64,000 nucleotides of DNA, from NCBI RefSeq assembly GCF_023499255.1, contig NZ_CP092183.1, positions 317,501 to 381,500 of the forward strand, written 5' to 3'. The position numbers and the translations under genes are program-made. The stretch is from Couchioplanes caeruleus. Lineage in GTDB: Bacteria; Actinomycetota; Actinomycetes; Mycobacteriales; Micromonosporaceae. Of this stretch, positions 44,226-51,240 are shown in pieces. Every line of letters begins with the position of its first letter. Within the stretch, counting starts at the first letter, position 1. A model generated the notes under the pieces. The model did not search any database, was not told where the DNA came from, and saw nothing but the letters and a program-made list of their open reading frames with translations.

Positions 44226-44468
44226 TCACTCCGTCTCGTGCCAGCCGGCCTCCAGCGCGATGCGGCGTACGGCCTCCTCTTTGGTGAAACGGCCGATGGG
44301 TCGGCCCGGATCGCCGACCCTCGGGCCGCACGCGTAGGCATTCCATCTATCGCCGATGCTGGCGTGCAGCCAGCCGATGAGGTTGTCGTTCCAGAGAACT
44401 GCCACTCCGCCTATGGTGGTGCGGGCCACCCTGACCCTGTCGGGGTTAGGGCCGCGTCCGGACTCCAC
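44226..44468 (-). CDS. Small hypothetical protein of the element
   Basis: 80 aa from GTG 44468. Visible features: TTIGGVAVLWNDNLIGWLHASIGDRWNAYACGPRVGDPGRPIGRFTKEEAVRRIALEAGWHETE, a short mixed alpha/beta domain ending in an amphipathic helix, without signal peptide. Six bases after the upstream small gene, so the two are an operon. Similar small proteins are common beside AICE regulatory genes, but no function is known to me. Confidence 0.6.
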   Translation of the reverse strand: MESGRGPNPDRVRVARTTIGGVAVLWNDNLIGWLHASIGDRWNAYACGPRVGDPGRPIGRFTKEEAVRRIALEAGWHETE

Positions 44469-44474
44469 GGGCGA

Positions 44475-44699
44475 TCACCGGATCCAGCCGAAGAAGCGTT
44501 CGTGCAGGTCAGCAGGTATCGGCCCGGATGCAGCGTGGTCGTTGAACGCCTCCCAGTGCTGTATGCCGAGATACAAGAGGAGAGCCGATCGACCGCCGAG
44601 GTACTCGATGGAGAGATTGACCTTTGCGACAGCGCAGGGCCACGCCTCACCGCACTTGCCGCAGTCCCAGGAAGGACGCTCGGGAAGGTGTTCTTCCAT
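44475..44699 (-). CDS. Small Cys-containing protein of the element
   Basis: 74 aa from ATG 44699 (AAAGG six bases upstream; a longer form from 44723 is possible). N-terminal MEEHLPERPSWDCGKCGEAWPC has three cysteines in a C-x2-C-x5-C pattern that could bind metal. Such short proteins are frequent in actinomycete mobile elements and are sometimes mislabelled flavin reductases. Function unknown. The promoter region contains the CTTGTACAAG palindrome. Confidence 0.65.
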   Translation of the reverse strand: MEEHLPERPSWDCGKCGEAWPCAVAKVNLSIEYLGGRSALLLYLGIQHWEAFNDHAASGPIPADLHERFFGWIR

Positions 44700-44714
44700 G
44701 ATATGCCTTTCATG

Positions 44715-44744
44715 CTTGTACAAGCTTGTTCTTGGACGTACAAG
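44715..44744. promoter_or_regulatory. CTTGTACAAG operator pair between divergent genes
   Basis: A perfect 10-bp palindrome CTTGTACAAG (44715-44724) is followed by a half-matching copy CTTGGACGTACAAG (44731-44744), in the gap between the small Cys protein gene (minus) and the short GntR gene (plus). The position suggests autoregulation by that GntR protein. Confidence 0.5.
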
Positions 44745-44792
44745 AATGTGGTTAGGAGTATTCGGTCGATGACAGTCGTTTAGCTTGAGGAG

Positions 44793-45041
44793 GTGATCGA
44801 ACCGGATGGGCCCGTACCGCCCTATCTGCAGCTCGCCGAGATTCTCGCCGGGCGGATCGAGCGTGGGGACTGGCAGCCGAACCGACCGATCCCGTCGGAA
44901 CTTCAGTTAGTGCAGGAGTTCGGTATCGCGCGGGGAACGGTCCGCCGTGCGGTTGCTGTTCTCCGCGAGCGCGGCCTGGTCTTCACCGTCCCGCAGCGCG
45001 GCACCTACGTTTCCCCGCCGGCCGAGGCTGTCGCCGAATAG
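44793..45041 (+). CDS. Short GntR-type DNA-binding protein (winged helix only)
   Basis: 82 aa from GTG 44793 with GAGGAG directly upstream. It is almost entirely a GntR winged helix: PPYLQLAEILAGRIERGDWQPNRPIPSELQLVQEFGIARGTVRRAVAVLRERGLVFTVPQRGTYV. There is no effector domain, so control would be through dimerisation or partner proteins. Its 3' end overlaps the convergent HAD gene by 135 bp. Confidence 0.85.
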   Translation: MIEPDGPVPPYLQLAEILAGRIERGDWQPNRPIPSELQLVQEFGIARGTVRRAVAVLRERGLVFTVPQRGTYVSPPAEAVAE

Positions 45042-45746
45042 TTCGGGCTCCTCGCCATCGCATCGCGCGACGAGCGCTTCGGCGATCGGCCCCATGCTGG
45101 TGATCACGACATCCGCTTCGGCCGTGCGGAAGGCTTCGAGCTTGGCTGGGCGGTTGGCGTAGGCGATGACGCGTACGCCGGCTCTTTTGGCGCCCTCGAT
45201 GTCTGACAGCGAGTCGCCGACAAGAACGCTTCGGGCAGGCGAAACGTCGAGCATCCGCATAGCGCGGGAGATCGGCTCCGGGTTGGGCTTCATGCGTTCC
45301 GGTTCGGCGTACGCACGGCCGATGACGGGCGAGACGTGCCCGGTTAAGCGGTGCGCGGCGAGGTATGCGCTCACAGCGCCGGCGGAGTTGTTACTCACCA
45401 CGGCGACGGGCAGTCCCGCTTGTCGCGCCGCGACGATCACTTCACGCCCGTACGGCGTGGGTGCGGCCGACTCGACAGCGCGTCGCTCTGCCTCACACAG
45501 GGCATCTTCCACTAGGCGCGTGATGCGCTGGTCCGTGGCGGTCCCGGTCCACCGCAGGACTTCGAGCGGGTCTCGCTCACCGGCAAGGTGGGACGGCACG
45601 TGGATCCCGTGGCGGTGCAGCAGTTCCACCAGCTCGGCCGCGACGTCGTGGGCGGGATAGCCGGCGAAGATGCTGCATACCGGGCCGTCGAAGTCGAGTA
45701 GGACCGCGTCGACGGTGTCGAGCAGGCTGGCTACGTCTGCGCTCAT
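44907..45746 (-). CDS. HAD-family hydrolase
   Basis: 279 aa from ATG 45746, which overlaps the stop of the GntR-UTRA gene (ATGA, 45743-45746). HAD motifs: I DFDGPVCS (first Asp nucleophile, but the second Asp-position reads G-P as in many HAD phosphatases), II VVSNNS, III in RMKPNP (Lys) and IV VLVGDSLSDIEGA. Acts as a phosphatase or related hydrolase; the substrate is unknown. HAD genes paired with GntR regulators are common in AICEs. The last 45 residues overlap the GntR gene on the other strand and may not be part of the fold. Confidence 0.85.
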   Translation of the reverse strand: MSADVASLLDTVDAVLLDFDGPVCSIFAGYPAHDVAAELVELLHRHGIHVPSHLAGERDPLEVLRWTGTATDQRITRLVEDALCEAERRAVESAAPTPYGREVIVAARQAGLPVAVVSNNSAGAVSAYLAAHRLTGHVSPVIGRAYAEPERMKPNPEPISRAMRMLDVSPARSVLVGDSLSDIEGAKRAGVRVIAYANRPAKLEAFRTAEADVVITSMGPIAEALVARCDGEEPELFGDSLGRRGNVGAALRDGEDQAALAENSNRTADRSPRDTELLH

Positions 45747-46636
45747 GCTTCGTACCGGTAGGCGATCGTCGACCACACCGAGTCGAACCACTGGCGCGAC
45801 GCCTCCACGAACTGAGTGCCGTGGGAGCTTTCGTCGTCTGTGACGGCGTAGTGGAACAGCGGGACGTCCTTGCCCATCAGGTCATAGATCGCCATGGGTT
45901 CACCCTTGACAGAAACCGTTCGTTCGACGACGGGGTAGAAGCCGTAGAAGACCTCTTCGCCGTTGAGGATGTAGAGCTTGAACAGAGGCGAGGCCCGGTG
46001 CATGCGGACTTCGACGGTGGTGGAGCGGATGAGTCCGAGGTCGCCCAACTCGGCGACCTGGTCGATGATGCCGTCAGCCGCGCGGCGGGTGATCCGTTCG
46101 GCGCGTTCTCGGACGGCCGGATCGTCGGACTGGGTCTCCGCGCGTGCCGGTAGGGCCATGGGCGCGGTCATGTCGGAGATCAGAACCCGTACGGCGATCG
46201 TCTCGGGGGCGAGCCGGCCCACCCGGACCTTGTCCAATGCCTCGGCGAGTGCGTCTCGCAGTGTCTCGCCGGAGAAGCCGGCGAAGTCGATGGTGACGTG
46301 TGGGCGCTCGAATGATGCTTCGATGTGCGGGCGCAGCTCGACTGCGCGCTGTGTCTGAGCGCGGACGAACGCGCCGCTTCCCTGACGGGTAACGATCAAC
46401 CGCTCGGCCCGCAAGCTCTCCAGCGCGCGCTTCACCGTCTCCCGCGCAACTCCGTACCGGCTCGCGAGGTCCGGTTGGGATGGCAGCTTGTCGCCTGGCT
46501 GAAGGCGCCGGGTGAGGATCGCTGCTCGCAGCTTGTTGGCGATCTGCTGCGACGCCTGCTTCGGGTCGTCGGGATCGAGCTTGCCCAGGAAGTCAAGGTC
46601 TTCGGCCACCTCCACAGCGTAGCTCTGACTAGCCAA
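45743..46636 (-). CDS. GntR-family regulator with UTRA domain (KorSA-like)
   Basis: 297 aa from TTG 46636; no strong RBS precedes it, so a leaderless message or a start at one of the nearby GTG codons is possible. Winged helix: ASQQIANKLRAAILTRRLQPGDKLPSQPDLASRYGVARETVKRALESLRAERLIVTRQGSGAFV. The C-terminal part resembles a UTRA ligand domain (RSTTVEVRMHRASPLFKLYILNGEEVFYGFYPVVERTV). KorSA of pSAM2 is a GntR repressor of transfer and replication genes; the same role is likely here, through operators at 46625-46717. Confidence 0.85.
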   Translation of the reverse strand: MASQSYAVEVAEDLDFLGKLDPDDPKQASQQIANKLRAAILTRRLQPGDKLPSQPDLASRYGVARETVKRALESLRAERLIVTRQGSGAFVRAQTQRAVELRPHIEASFERPHVTIDFAGFSGETLRDALAEALDKVRVGRLAPETIAVRVLISDMTAPMALPARAETQSDDPAVRERAERITRRAADGIIDQVAELGDLGLIRSTTVEVRMHRASPLFKLYILNGEEVFYGFYPVVERTVSVKGEPMAIYDLMGKDVPLFHYAVTDDESSHGTQFVEASRQWFDSVWSTIAYRYEA

Positions 46637-46717
46637 GTTGGGGAAGTTTCAGTTTGAGGGTTGACCTGACTAGCCATGCACGCCTACGTTGATCTCAAGC
46701 CACCTGGCTAGCCAGGT
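46625..46717. promoter_or_regulatory. Transfer/replication control region with three operator copies
   Basis: CTGACTAGCCA occurs at 46625-46635 and 46666-46676, and a perfect 16-bp palindrome ACCTGGCTAGCCAGGT lies at 46702-46717 with the same CT(A/G)GCTAGCCA core. The first copy overlaps the start of the GntR-UTRA gene. TTGACC (46661-46666) and TACGTT (46685-46690), 18 bp apart, form a candidate promoter towards the plus-strand genes, overlapped by the second copy. Confidence 0.65.
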
Positions 46718-46981
46718 AAGCCAAGAGGTCGGTAGGACGGGTACGGCGGCACGCGTTGCCGCACGCCATGACACCGCCGCGCCGCACGTTCTCTGACAAC
46801 TGGATACGTGATCTTTCGGGGTTGCCACGGGTGTTCGGCCGTTGACCTGTCCGGCCGGCTAGACCTGTCCGCTCGATGGCTCAACGTGGCGTGCTGGGCA
46901 AGCGCGTCACGCCGCACCTCGGAAGATCACGGGACCGCGTGACAGCGGTCTGCTCTGCCTCCGCACACATCCCTTTCCGCT

Positions 46982-47009
46982 GGTCGGCGCGGCTCCGGTC
47001 GCGCCGACC
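46982..47009 (+). promoter_or_regulatory. 10-bp perfect hairpin in the leader of the plus-strand operon
   Basis: GGTCGGCGCG (46982-46991) and CGCGCCGACC (47000-47009) form a perfect stem with an 8-base loop, 21 bp before the GTG at 47031 and just before the RBS (TCGGAGG). It could modulate transcription or translation of the operon. The 265 bp between the operators and this hairpin show no gene. Confidence 0.5.
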
Positions 47010-47030
47010 GCTGTCCTCGGAGGACTTCCC

Positions 47031-47273
47031 GTGAGCAAGGTTCACCGTATTGACGAGCCGTCGCCGGCTGAGCTGGACGCGATCGAGGCTGAATGGCCGC
47101 TGATCGCCGCCGAGCTGGACGTGTTGGACGCCGAGATCGCCATCATCAACGCCGCTGACCGCGGCGGTCCGGCGCCACTGGACTGGCGCCGTCTCCGCCG
47201 GGCCGAGGCCCGCGTGACACGGGTCGCCGCGGAACTGGCCGGGCGTCCGGCCGTCCGGAAGGCGGTCGCCTGA
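47031..47273 (+). CDS. DUF6284-family protein
   Basis: 80 aa from GTG 47031 with TCGGAGG upstream. Pattern PSPAELDAIEAEWPLIAAELDVLDAEIAII...LDWRRLRRAEARVTRVAAELA is that of DUF6284, a small helical family found at the start of AICE transfer operons. Function is unknown. The stop overlaps the start of the DUF2637 gene. Confidence 0.8.
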   Translation: MSKVHRIDEPSPAELDAIEAEWPLIAAELDVLDAEIAIINAADRGGPAPLDWRRLRRAEARVTRVAAELAGRPAVRKAVA

Positions 47274-48013
47274 TGACCACCGACCTTCACCGTCTCAAGC
47301 GGCTTGGATGGGCTGTCCGGGCCGTGTTCACCCTCGGCATCGCGGCGTCGCTGGCCGGGAACGTGCTGCACGCCGAGAACAACGCGATCAGTCAGGCGAT
47401 CTCCGCATGGTCGCCGTTGGCGCTGCTGCTCGCCGTGGAGTTGATCAGCCGGGTTCCGCTACGTCGAGGCGCGCAGGCGGTCGCCCGGCTCGCCGCGACA
47501 GCCGTCATCGCCGGCATCGCCGCGTGGGTGTCGTACTGGCACATGGTCGGCGTGGCGGTGCGCTACGGCGAGTCCGGCGCGTCGCCGTACCTGATCCCGT
47601 TCAGCGTGGACGGCCTGATTGTGATCGCCTCGGTCTCCCTGGTCGAGATCGGCGGCCGGATTCGCCGGCTTCAGACCGAACCGGCTCCGGCAGCCGCGCC
47701 CGTCCAACCGGCCACGGTATCGAAAGCACCCACCACGGCGGCGCAGGTTCCGCCGGCCAACGAGTCGGACGCCGACGTCGAGCCGGTTCCGGTGACCGAG
47801 GTTCGACCGAAGCGGCTCACACCGCGTCCCGCGTCGGCGGACAAGGTCGCCAAGGTCGCGGCGAAGATGCCCGGCGCGTCGGCCGCTGCGATCGCCGCCA
47901 AGGCGGGTGTCTCCCCGTCGACCGCCCGGCGCCATCTCGCCGCGTTGCGCGTCACCGGCGCGTCACCATCCGCGCCTGTTCCTGCGGAAACTCCCGCACT
48001 CGCCGCCGCCTGA
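47273..48013 (+). CDS. DUF2637 membrane protein (Spd-like) with C-terminal HTH
   Basis: 246 aa. Four hydrophobic segments in the first 130 residues (VRAVFTLGIAASLAGNVLHA, PLALLLAVELI, AATAVIAGIAAWVSYWHMVG, IPFSVDGLIVIASVSLV) match DUF2637, associated with plasmid spread (Spd) functions in actinomycetes. A Pro/Ala-rich linker is followed by a helix-turn-helix-like end (KMPGASAAAIAAKAGVSPSTARRHLAALRVTG). It probably assists intermycelial spread of the element. Confidence 0.85.
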   Translation: MTTDLHRLKRLGWAVRAVFTLGIAASLAGNVLHAENNAISQAISAWSPLALLLAVELISRVPLRRGAQAVARLAATAVIAGIAAWVSYWHMVGVAVRYGESGASPYLIPFSVDGLIVIASVSLVEIGGRIRRLQTEPAPAAAPVQPATVSKAPTTAAQVPPANESDADVEPVPVTEVRPKRLTPRPASADKVAKVAAKMPGASAAAIAAKAGVSPSTARRHLAALRVTGASPSAPVPAETPALAAA

Positions 48014-48035
48014 CCACAGACCCGAGGAGAGACCC

Positions 48036-48218
48036 ATGACTGACCAGGCCAGAACAGGCGCCAGCTTGACCGCCCTACAGAACAGCCTGCGCTCGCTGAG
48101 CGACTGGGCGGATGACCGCCTCAACGAGGACTTCGACCGGCAGTACATCGCCGAGCACATGACCGAGGCCATCGACGCGCTGCTCAGCGGCGAGCCGATG
48201 CCGCCGCGTCCGTTCTGA
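48036..48218 (+). CDS. Small hypothetical protein between DUF2637 and translocase genes
   Basis: 60 aa from ATG 48036 with GAGGAGAG upstream: MTDQARTGASLTALQNSLRSLSDWADDRLNEDFDRQ, then a helical tail ending in PPRPF. Acidic, helical, no known domain. Conserved position in the transfer operon suggests an accessory role. Confidence 0.65.
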   Translation: MTDQARTGASLTALQNSLRSLSDWADDRLNEDFDRQYIAEHMTEAIDALLSGEPMPPRPF

Positions 48219-48318
48219 ATTCGCCCGGCGGCACAGCCCCAAGCCTGCCAGCCATCGTGCTGTGCCGCCGGTTCCTCATCCCGATCAACCGCACCGCGAT
48301 CCCACGGGAGAGAACCTG

Positions 48319-50463
48319 ATGGTCCCCCACAACCCGACACCTGACGAGAACCACTTCGACTGGCGCGCGGCGGAAGCCGATGTCGCCGACGTTGTCGACC
48401 TGGACACGGCCCGCACCCGCCGGACCGCCGAGGCCGCAGGAGATACCCACTTCGAGGTAGCCCTTGACGAGGCACCGACGCGGGGCGGGATGCCCGTCGA
48501 TCCGCCACCGTCCGGGCCGTCCGGGCGGGTGCCGATTGTTCCGGTCGGCTGGTCGACGTGGCCGAACATCAAACACAGCATCCGTCAGACTCTCGCGGTC
48601 ACCGGCTACCGGTGCGGGTTTCATGCGCTCCGCTCGCCGAAGTACGCGATCCTCGCCGCGTTCTGGGCGGTCGTCGGCATGTTCCGGCTGACCGGTCGGC
48701 AGATCAAGTGGTGGTGGGTCACCGAGCAGTACGGGCTCCGGCAGGCCGCTGCCGATGCCAACGACCCGGCGATGTGGCTCAAGTTGCACCGCGAGGTGAA
48801 GGCCACCCGTACGTGGCGGTTCGTCGTCCTGTGCGCCGAACTGCTCACCGTTGCGATCGGTGGACCGGTCCTGTGGGCCACCGCCCCGTGGTGGGCACTC
48901 GCCTTGATCAGCGCGGGTGGGACGGCGTTTCTGGCGCATCTCGGCCGTCCCGATGACCGGCCGATCATCACCCCTGCCACCGTGGCCGGCCGGTTCCGGC
49001 GGGTCAACCCGGACATCATCCTGCGCGCCTACTACGCCGCTGGGCTCGGCCACCCTGACAAGCCACACCAGCAAATATCGTTCGGCTCGACCATGGCGCG
49101 TGACCCGTCCGGCACGGGCTCGCAGGTGTCCATCGATCTGCCGTACGGCAAGACCTTCGACGAGGCCGTCAAGGCGCGCGGCGCCATCGCGTCCGGCCTG
49201 GACGTCGCGATCTCCCAAGTGTTCATCACCCGCGACCCCAGCTCGCACCGCCGGCACACGCTCTGGGTGGCCGACCGTGATCCGCTGTCGGTTGGTGCCG
49301 GCCGAACGCCGCTGCTGCGGTGCAAGCCCACTGACGTGTGGCAGCCCGCCCCGTTCGGCCTCGACGAGCGCGGCAACAAGGTCAGCGTCGACCTGCTCTG
49401 GAACTCGATTCTCATCGGTGCACAACCCCGGCAGGGCAAGACGTTCGCCGCGCGACTTCTTGCGCTGTACGCGGCGCTGGACCCGTACGTGAAGCTCACC
49501 GTGCTCGACGGGGGCGGTAAGCCGGACTGGCGCAAGTTCTCCCTCGTCGCCGACCGGTACGCGTTCGGCCTGGCGATGACCCGCGACGGCGACCCGGCGG
49601 AGATCGTCCTGGAAGCGTTGCGCGAGATCAAAGCCGATGTGCAGGACCGGTACGAGCGGCTGTCCAAGCTGCCCGTCGATGTCTGCCCGGAAGGCAAGCT
49701 GACCCGGGAGATCGCCCGCGATCCGAAGTACAAGATGCCGGTACGGCTGGTCGTCCTCGACGAGTTCCAGGAGTACTTCGATCTCGGCGACATCAGCAAG
49801 GAGATCGCCTCCCTGCTGGTCTACCTGGTCAAGGTCGCCCCGGCAGCCGGTGTTGGGTTCGTCGACGCCACGCAGCGGCCGTCCGGCATCGGAGGTGGGC
49901 AGGTCGCGCAGCAGTTCATCAGCTTCCGCGACAACCACCAGGTCCGGTTCTCCCTGCGTACCGGGTCGTGGCAGGTGTCCGATCTGGTCCTCGGGTCGGG
50001 TGCCTACTCGGAGGGGTACGACTCGTCGACGCTGCTTCCCTCGTACAAGGGGGTCGGCATCCTGCGGGGAGCCTCCGACAACACCCCGACCGTCCGCACT
50101 TACCTCGCCGACGGCGACGACGCGGAGAAGATCCTCGTCGCTGCGCGGAAGCTACGCGAGCAGGCCGGAACGCTGTCGGGCATGGCGGCCGGCGAGGACA
50201 TCGCCCGTGAGGTGCGCGACGTCCTGGCCGACGTGCGGGGCGTGATCGAGCGGGGCGAGACCGGCGCTCAGTGGGAGGAGATCGCCTCCCGGCTCTCCGG
50301 CCGGCTACCCGAGGCGTACGCGGACGTAACCGCCGAGTCGATCTCAGCTCAGGTCCGTGCGTTCGGTGTACGCAGCGTAGACGTCAAGCGGTCCGGCAAG
50401 GCCCTCAAGGGTGCCAAGGCGGACGACATCGACGCTGCGATTCAGCGTCGCAAGGCGGCCTGA
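48319..50463 (+). CDS. FtsK/SpoIIIE-type conjugal DNA translocase (TraB/TraSA-like)
   Basis: 714 aa from ATG 48319 (GGGAGAG upstream). Two or three membrane segments lie in residues 110-220. The motor domain has Walker A GAQPRQGKTF near residue 367 and Walker B VRLVVLDEFQEYF near 476. The C-terminal 70 residues (WEEIASRLSGRLPEAYADVTAESISAQVRAFGVRSVDV) resemble the winged-helix DNA-recognition domain of TraB. In actinomycetes one such protein moves double-stranded plasmid DNA between mycelia after binding the clt locus. A candidate clt site follows at once. Confidence 0.92.
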   Translation: MVPHNPTPDENHFDWRAAEADVADVVDLDTARTRRTAEAAGDTHFEVALDEAPTRGGMPVDPPPSGPSGRVPIVPVGWSTWPNIKHSIRQTLAVTGYRCGFHALRSPKYAILAAFWAVVGMFRLTGRQIKWWWVTEQYGLRQAAADANDPAMWLKLHREVKATRTWRFVVLCAELLTVAIGGPVLWATAPWWALALISAGGTAFLAHLGRPDDRPIITPATVAGRFRRVNPDIILRAYYAAGLGHPDKPHQQISFGSTMARDPSGTGSQVSIDLPYGKTFDEAVKARGAIASGLDVAISQVFITRDPSSHRRHTLWVADRDPLSVGAGRTPLLRCKPTDVWQPAPFGLDERGNKVSVDLLWNSILIGAQPRQGKTFAARLLALYAALDPYVKLTVLDGGGKPDWRKFSLVADRYAFGLAMTRDGDPAEIVLEALREIKADVQDRYERLSKLPVDVCPEGKLTREIARDPKYKMPVRLVVLDEFQEYFDLGDISKEIASLLVYLVKVAPAAGVGFVDATQRPSGIGGGQVAQQFISFRDNHQVRFSLRTGSWQVSDLVLGSGAYSEGYDSSTLLPSYKGVGILRGASDNTPTVRTYLADGDDAEKILVAARKLREQAGTLSGMAAGEDIAREVRDVLADVRGVIERGETGAQWEEIASRLSGRLPEAYADVTAESISAQVRAFGVRSVDVKRSGKALKGAKADDIDAAIQRRKAA

Positions 50464-50465
50464 CA

Positions 50466-50555
50466 GGTCGCGGCTCGGCCGCGACCGGTCGCGTTGACGC
50501 GACCTTCCCCGCGACCGGCCTGGTCAGCGCATATCCGGGCCGGTCGCGGGTCGCG
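50466..50555. repeat. Cluster of GGTCGCG/CGCGACC repeats (candidate clt locus)
   Basis: Seven copies of GGTCGCG in either orientation occur in 90 bp just after the translocase stop. They build three perfect inverted repeats: GGTCGCGG/CCGCGACC (50466-50473 with 50479-50486), GGTCGCG/CGCGACC with TTGA loop (50487-50504), and a 12-bp pair CCGCGACCGGCC/GGCCGGTCGCGG (50509-50520 with 50538-50549). Short repeats next to traB are the binding sites of TraB in Streptomyces plasmids. Confidence 0.6.
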
Positions 50556-50599
50556 CCAGCACCACTCCCACCCGGCGAAACGCCTTCTGGAGGCATTCG

Positions 50600-50872
50600 G
50601 TGACCACCCTCGCCGCAACCGCGACCACCTACGGCACCCTCGCTGGGCTGCTCTGTCCCCTACTGATGATCGCTACACTGTGTTACGGCGTCGGCTGTTG
50701 GCTCTGGCCGTTCGCCACCTGCCGCAAGTGCTCCGGCACGGGTAAACGACGCTCCCTGTTCGGCCGGGCGTTCGGGCTGTGCCGTCGCTGTGCCGGTGAC
50801 GGACGTCGGCTCCGTATCGGTCGGCAGATCATCAACGGCCTGCGAGAGCTGCACGACAAGGGCACACGCTGA
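50600..50872 (+). CDS. Small membrane protein with C-x2-C zinc-ribbon-like motifs
   Basis: 90 aa from GTG 50600. One or two hydrophobic stretches (GLLCPLLMIATLCYGVGCWLWPFA) followed by CRKCSGTGKRRS and CRRCAGDGRR, DnaJ-type C-x2-C-x-G-x-G repeats that could bind zinc. Recurrent in actinomycete mobile elements after the translocase gene; function unknown. Stop overlaps the next start (TGATG). Confidence 0.75.
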   Translation: MTTLAATATTYGTLAGLLCPLLMIATLCYGVGCWLWPFATCRKCSGTGKRRSLFGRAFGLCRRCAGDGRRLRIGRQIINGLRELHDKGTR

Positions 50873-51204
50873 TGGCGCGCACGATGGCCCGGCTCACCCG
50901 CCGGCAGACCGACCACACCCCTTGGTGCGCCCGAGATCACCGCTGCGGCGTGGCCGAGCACCGGTCGGCGGACATCACTGCCGCCGGCATCGGCGGTCGG
51001 GCATGGCTCACCCGCGTACAGGCCGGAGACGTCGCGTACATCGAGGTGCGTGCCCGGATTCCGTTACACAGCAACGAGAAAACGGCCCGCGTCCAGCTTG
51101 CGACCGCGCTCAACCTCATGCGTGACCTGCTCGCCGAGGTCGCGCCCCGGCTCGGCCGGGTCACCGGCCGGACGTACCCGGCGATCGGACGCCGCACCAC
51201 CTGA
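50872..51204 (+). CDS. Hypothetical protein of the transfer/replication operon
   Basis: 110 aa from ATG 50872. It contains TPWCARDHRCGVAEHRSADI with two Cys and two His that could form a small zinc site, then VRARIPLHSNEKTARVQLATALNLMRDLLAEVAP. No known family recognised. Overlaps the upstream gene by one base and precedes the replication gene by 36 bp. Confidence 0.7.
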   Translation: MARTMARLTRRQTDHTPWCARDHRCGVAEHRSADITAAGIGGRAWLTRVQAGDVAYIEVRARIPLHSNEKTARVQLATALNLMRDLLAEVAPRLGRVTGRTYPAIGRRTT

Positions 51205-51240
51205 CTTCACTCCGCCTACCGATGGAAGGGAGCCGCGATC

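Noticed and set aside
44055..44783. 242-codon plus-strand frame over the small-gene region of the element
   Set aside because: Composition is of non-coding type; the two coupled minus-strand small genes with starts and RBS fit better.
46780..46981. Possible oriT or small RNA in the element control region
   Set aside because: Only a short direct repeat (GACCTGTCCG) and weak stems are present; the repeats after the translocase gene are a much better transfer-site candidate.
48184..49938. 584-codon minus-strand frame
   Set aside because: Antisense of the translocase gene, which has clear Walker motifs and RBS; the frame is open only because of high GC.
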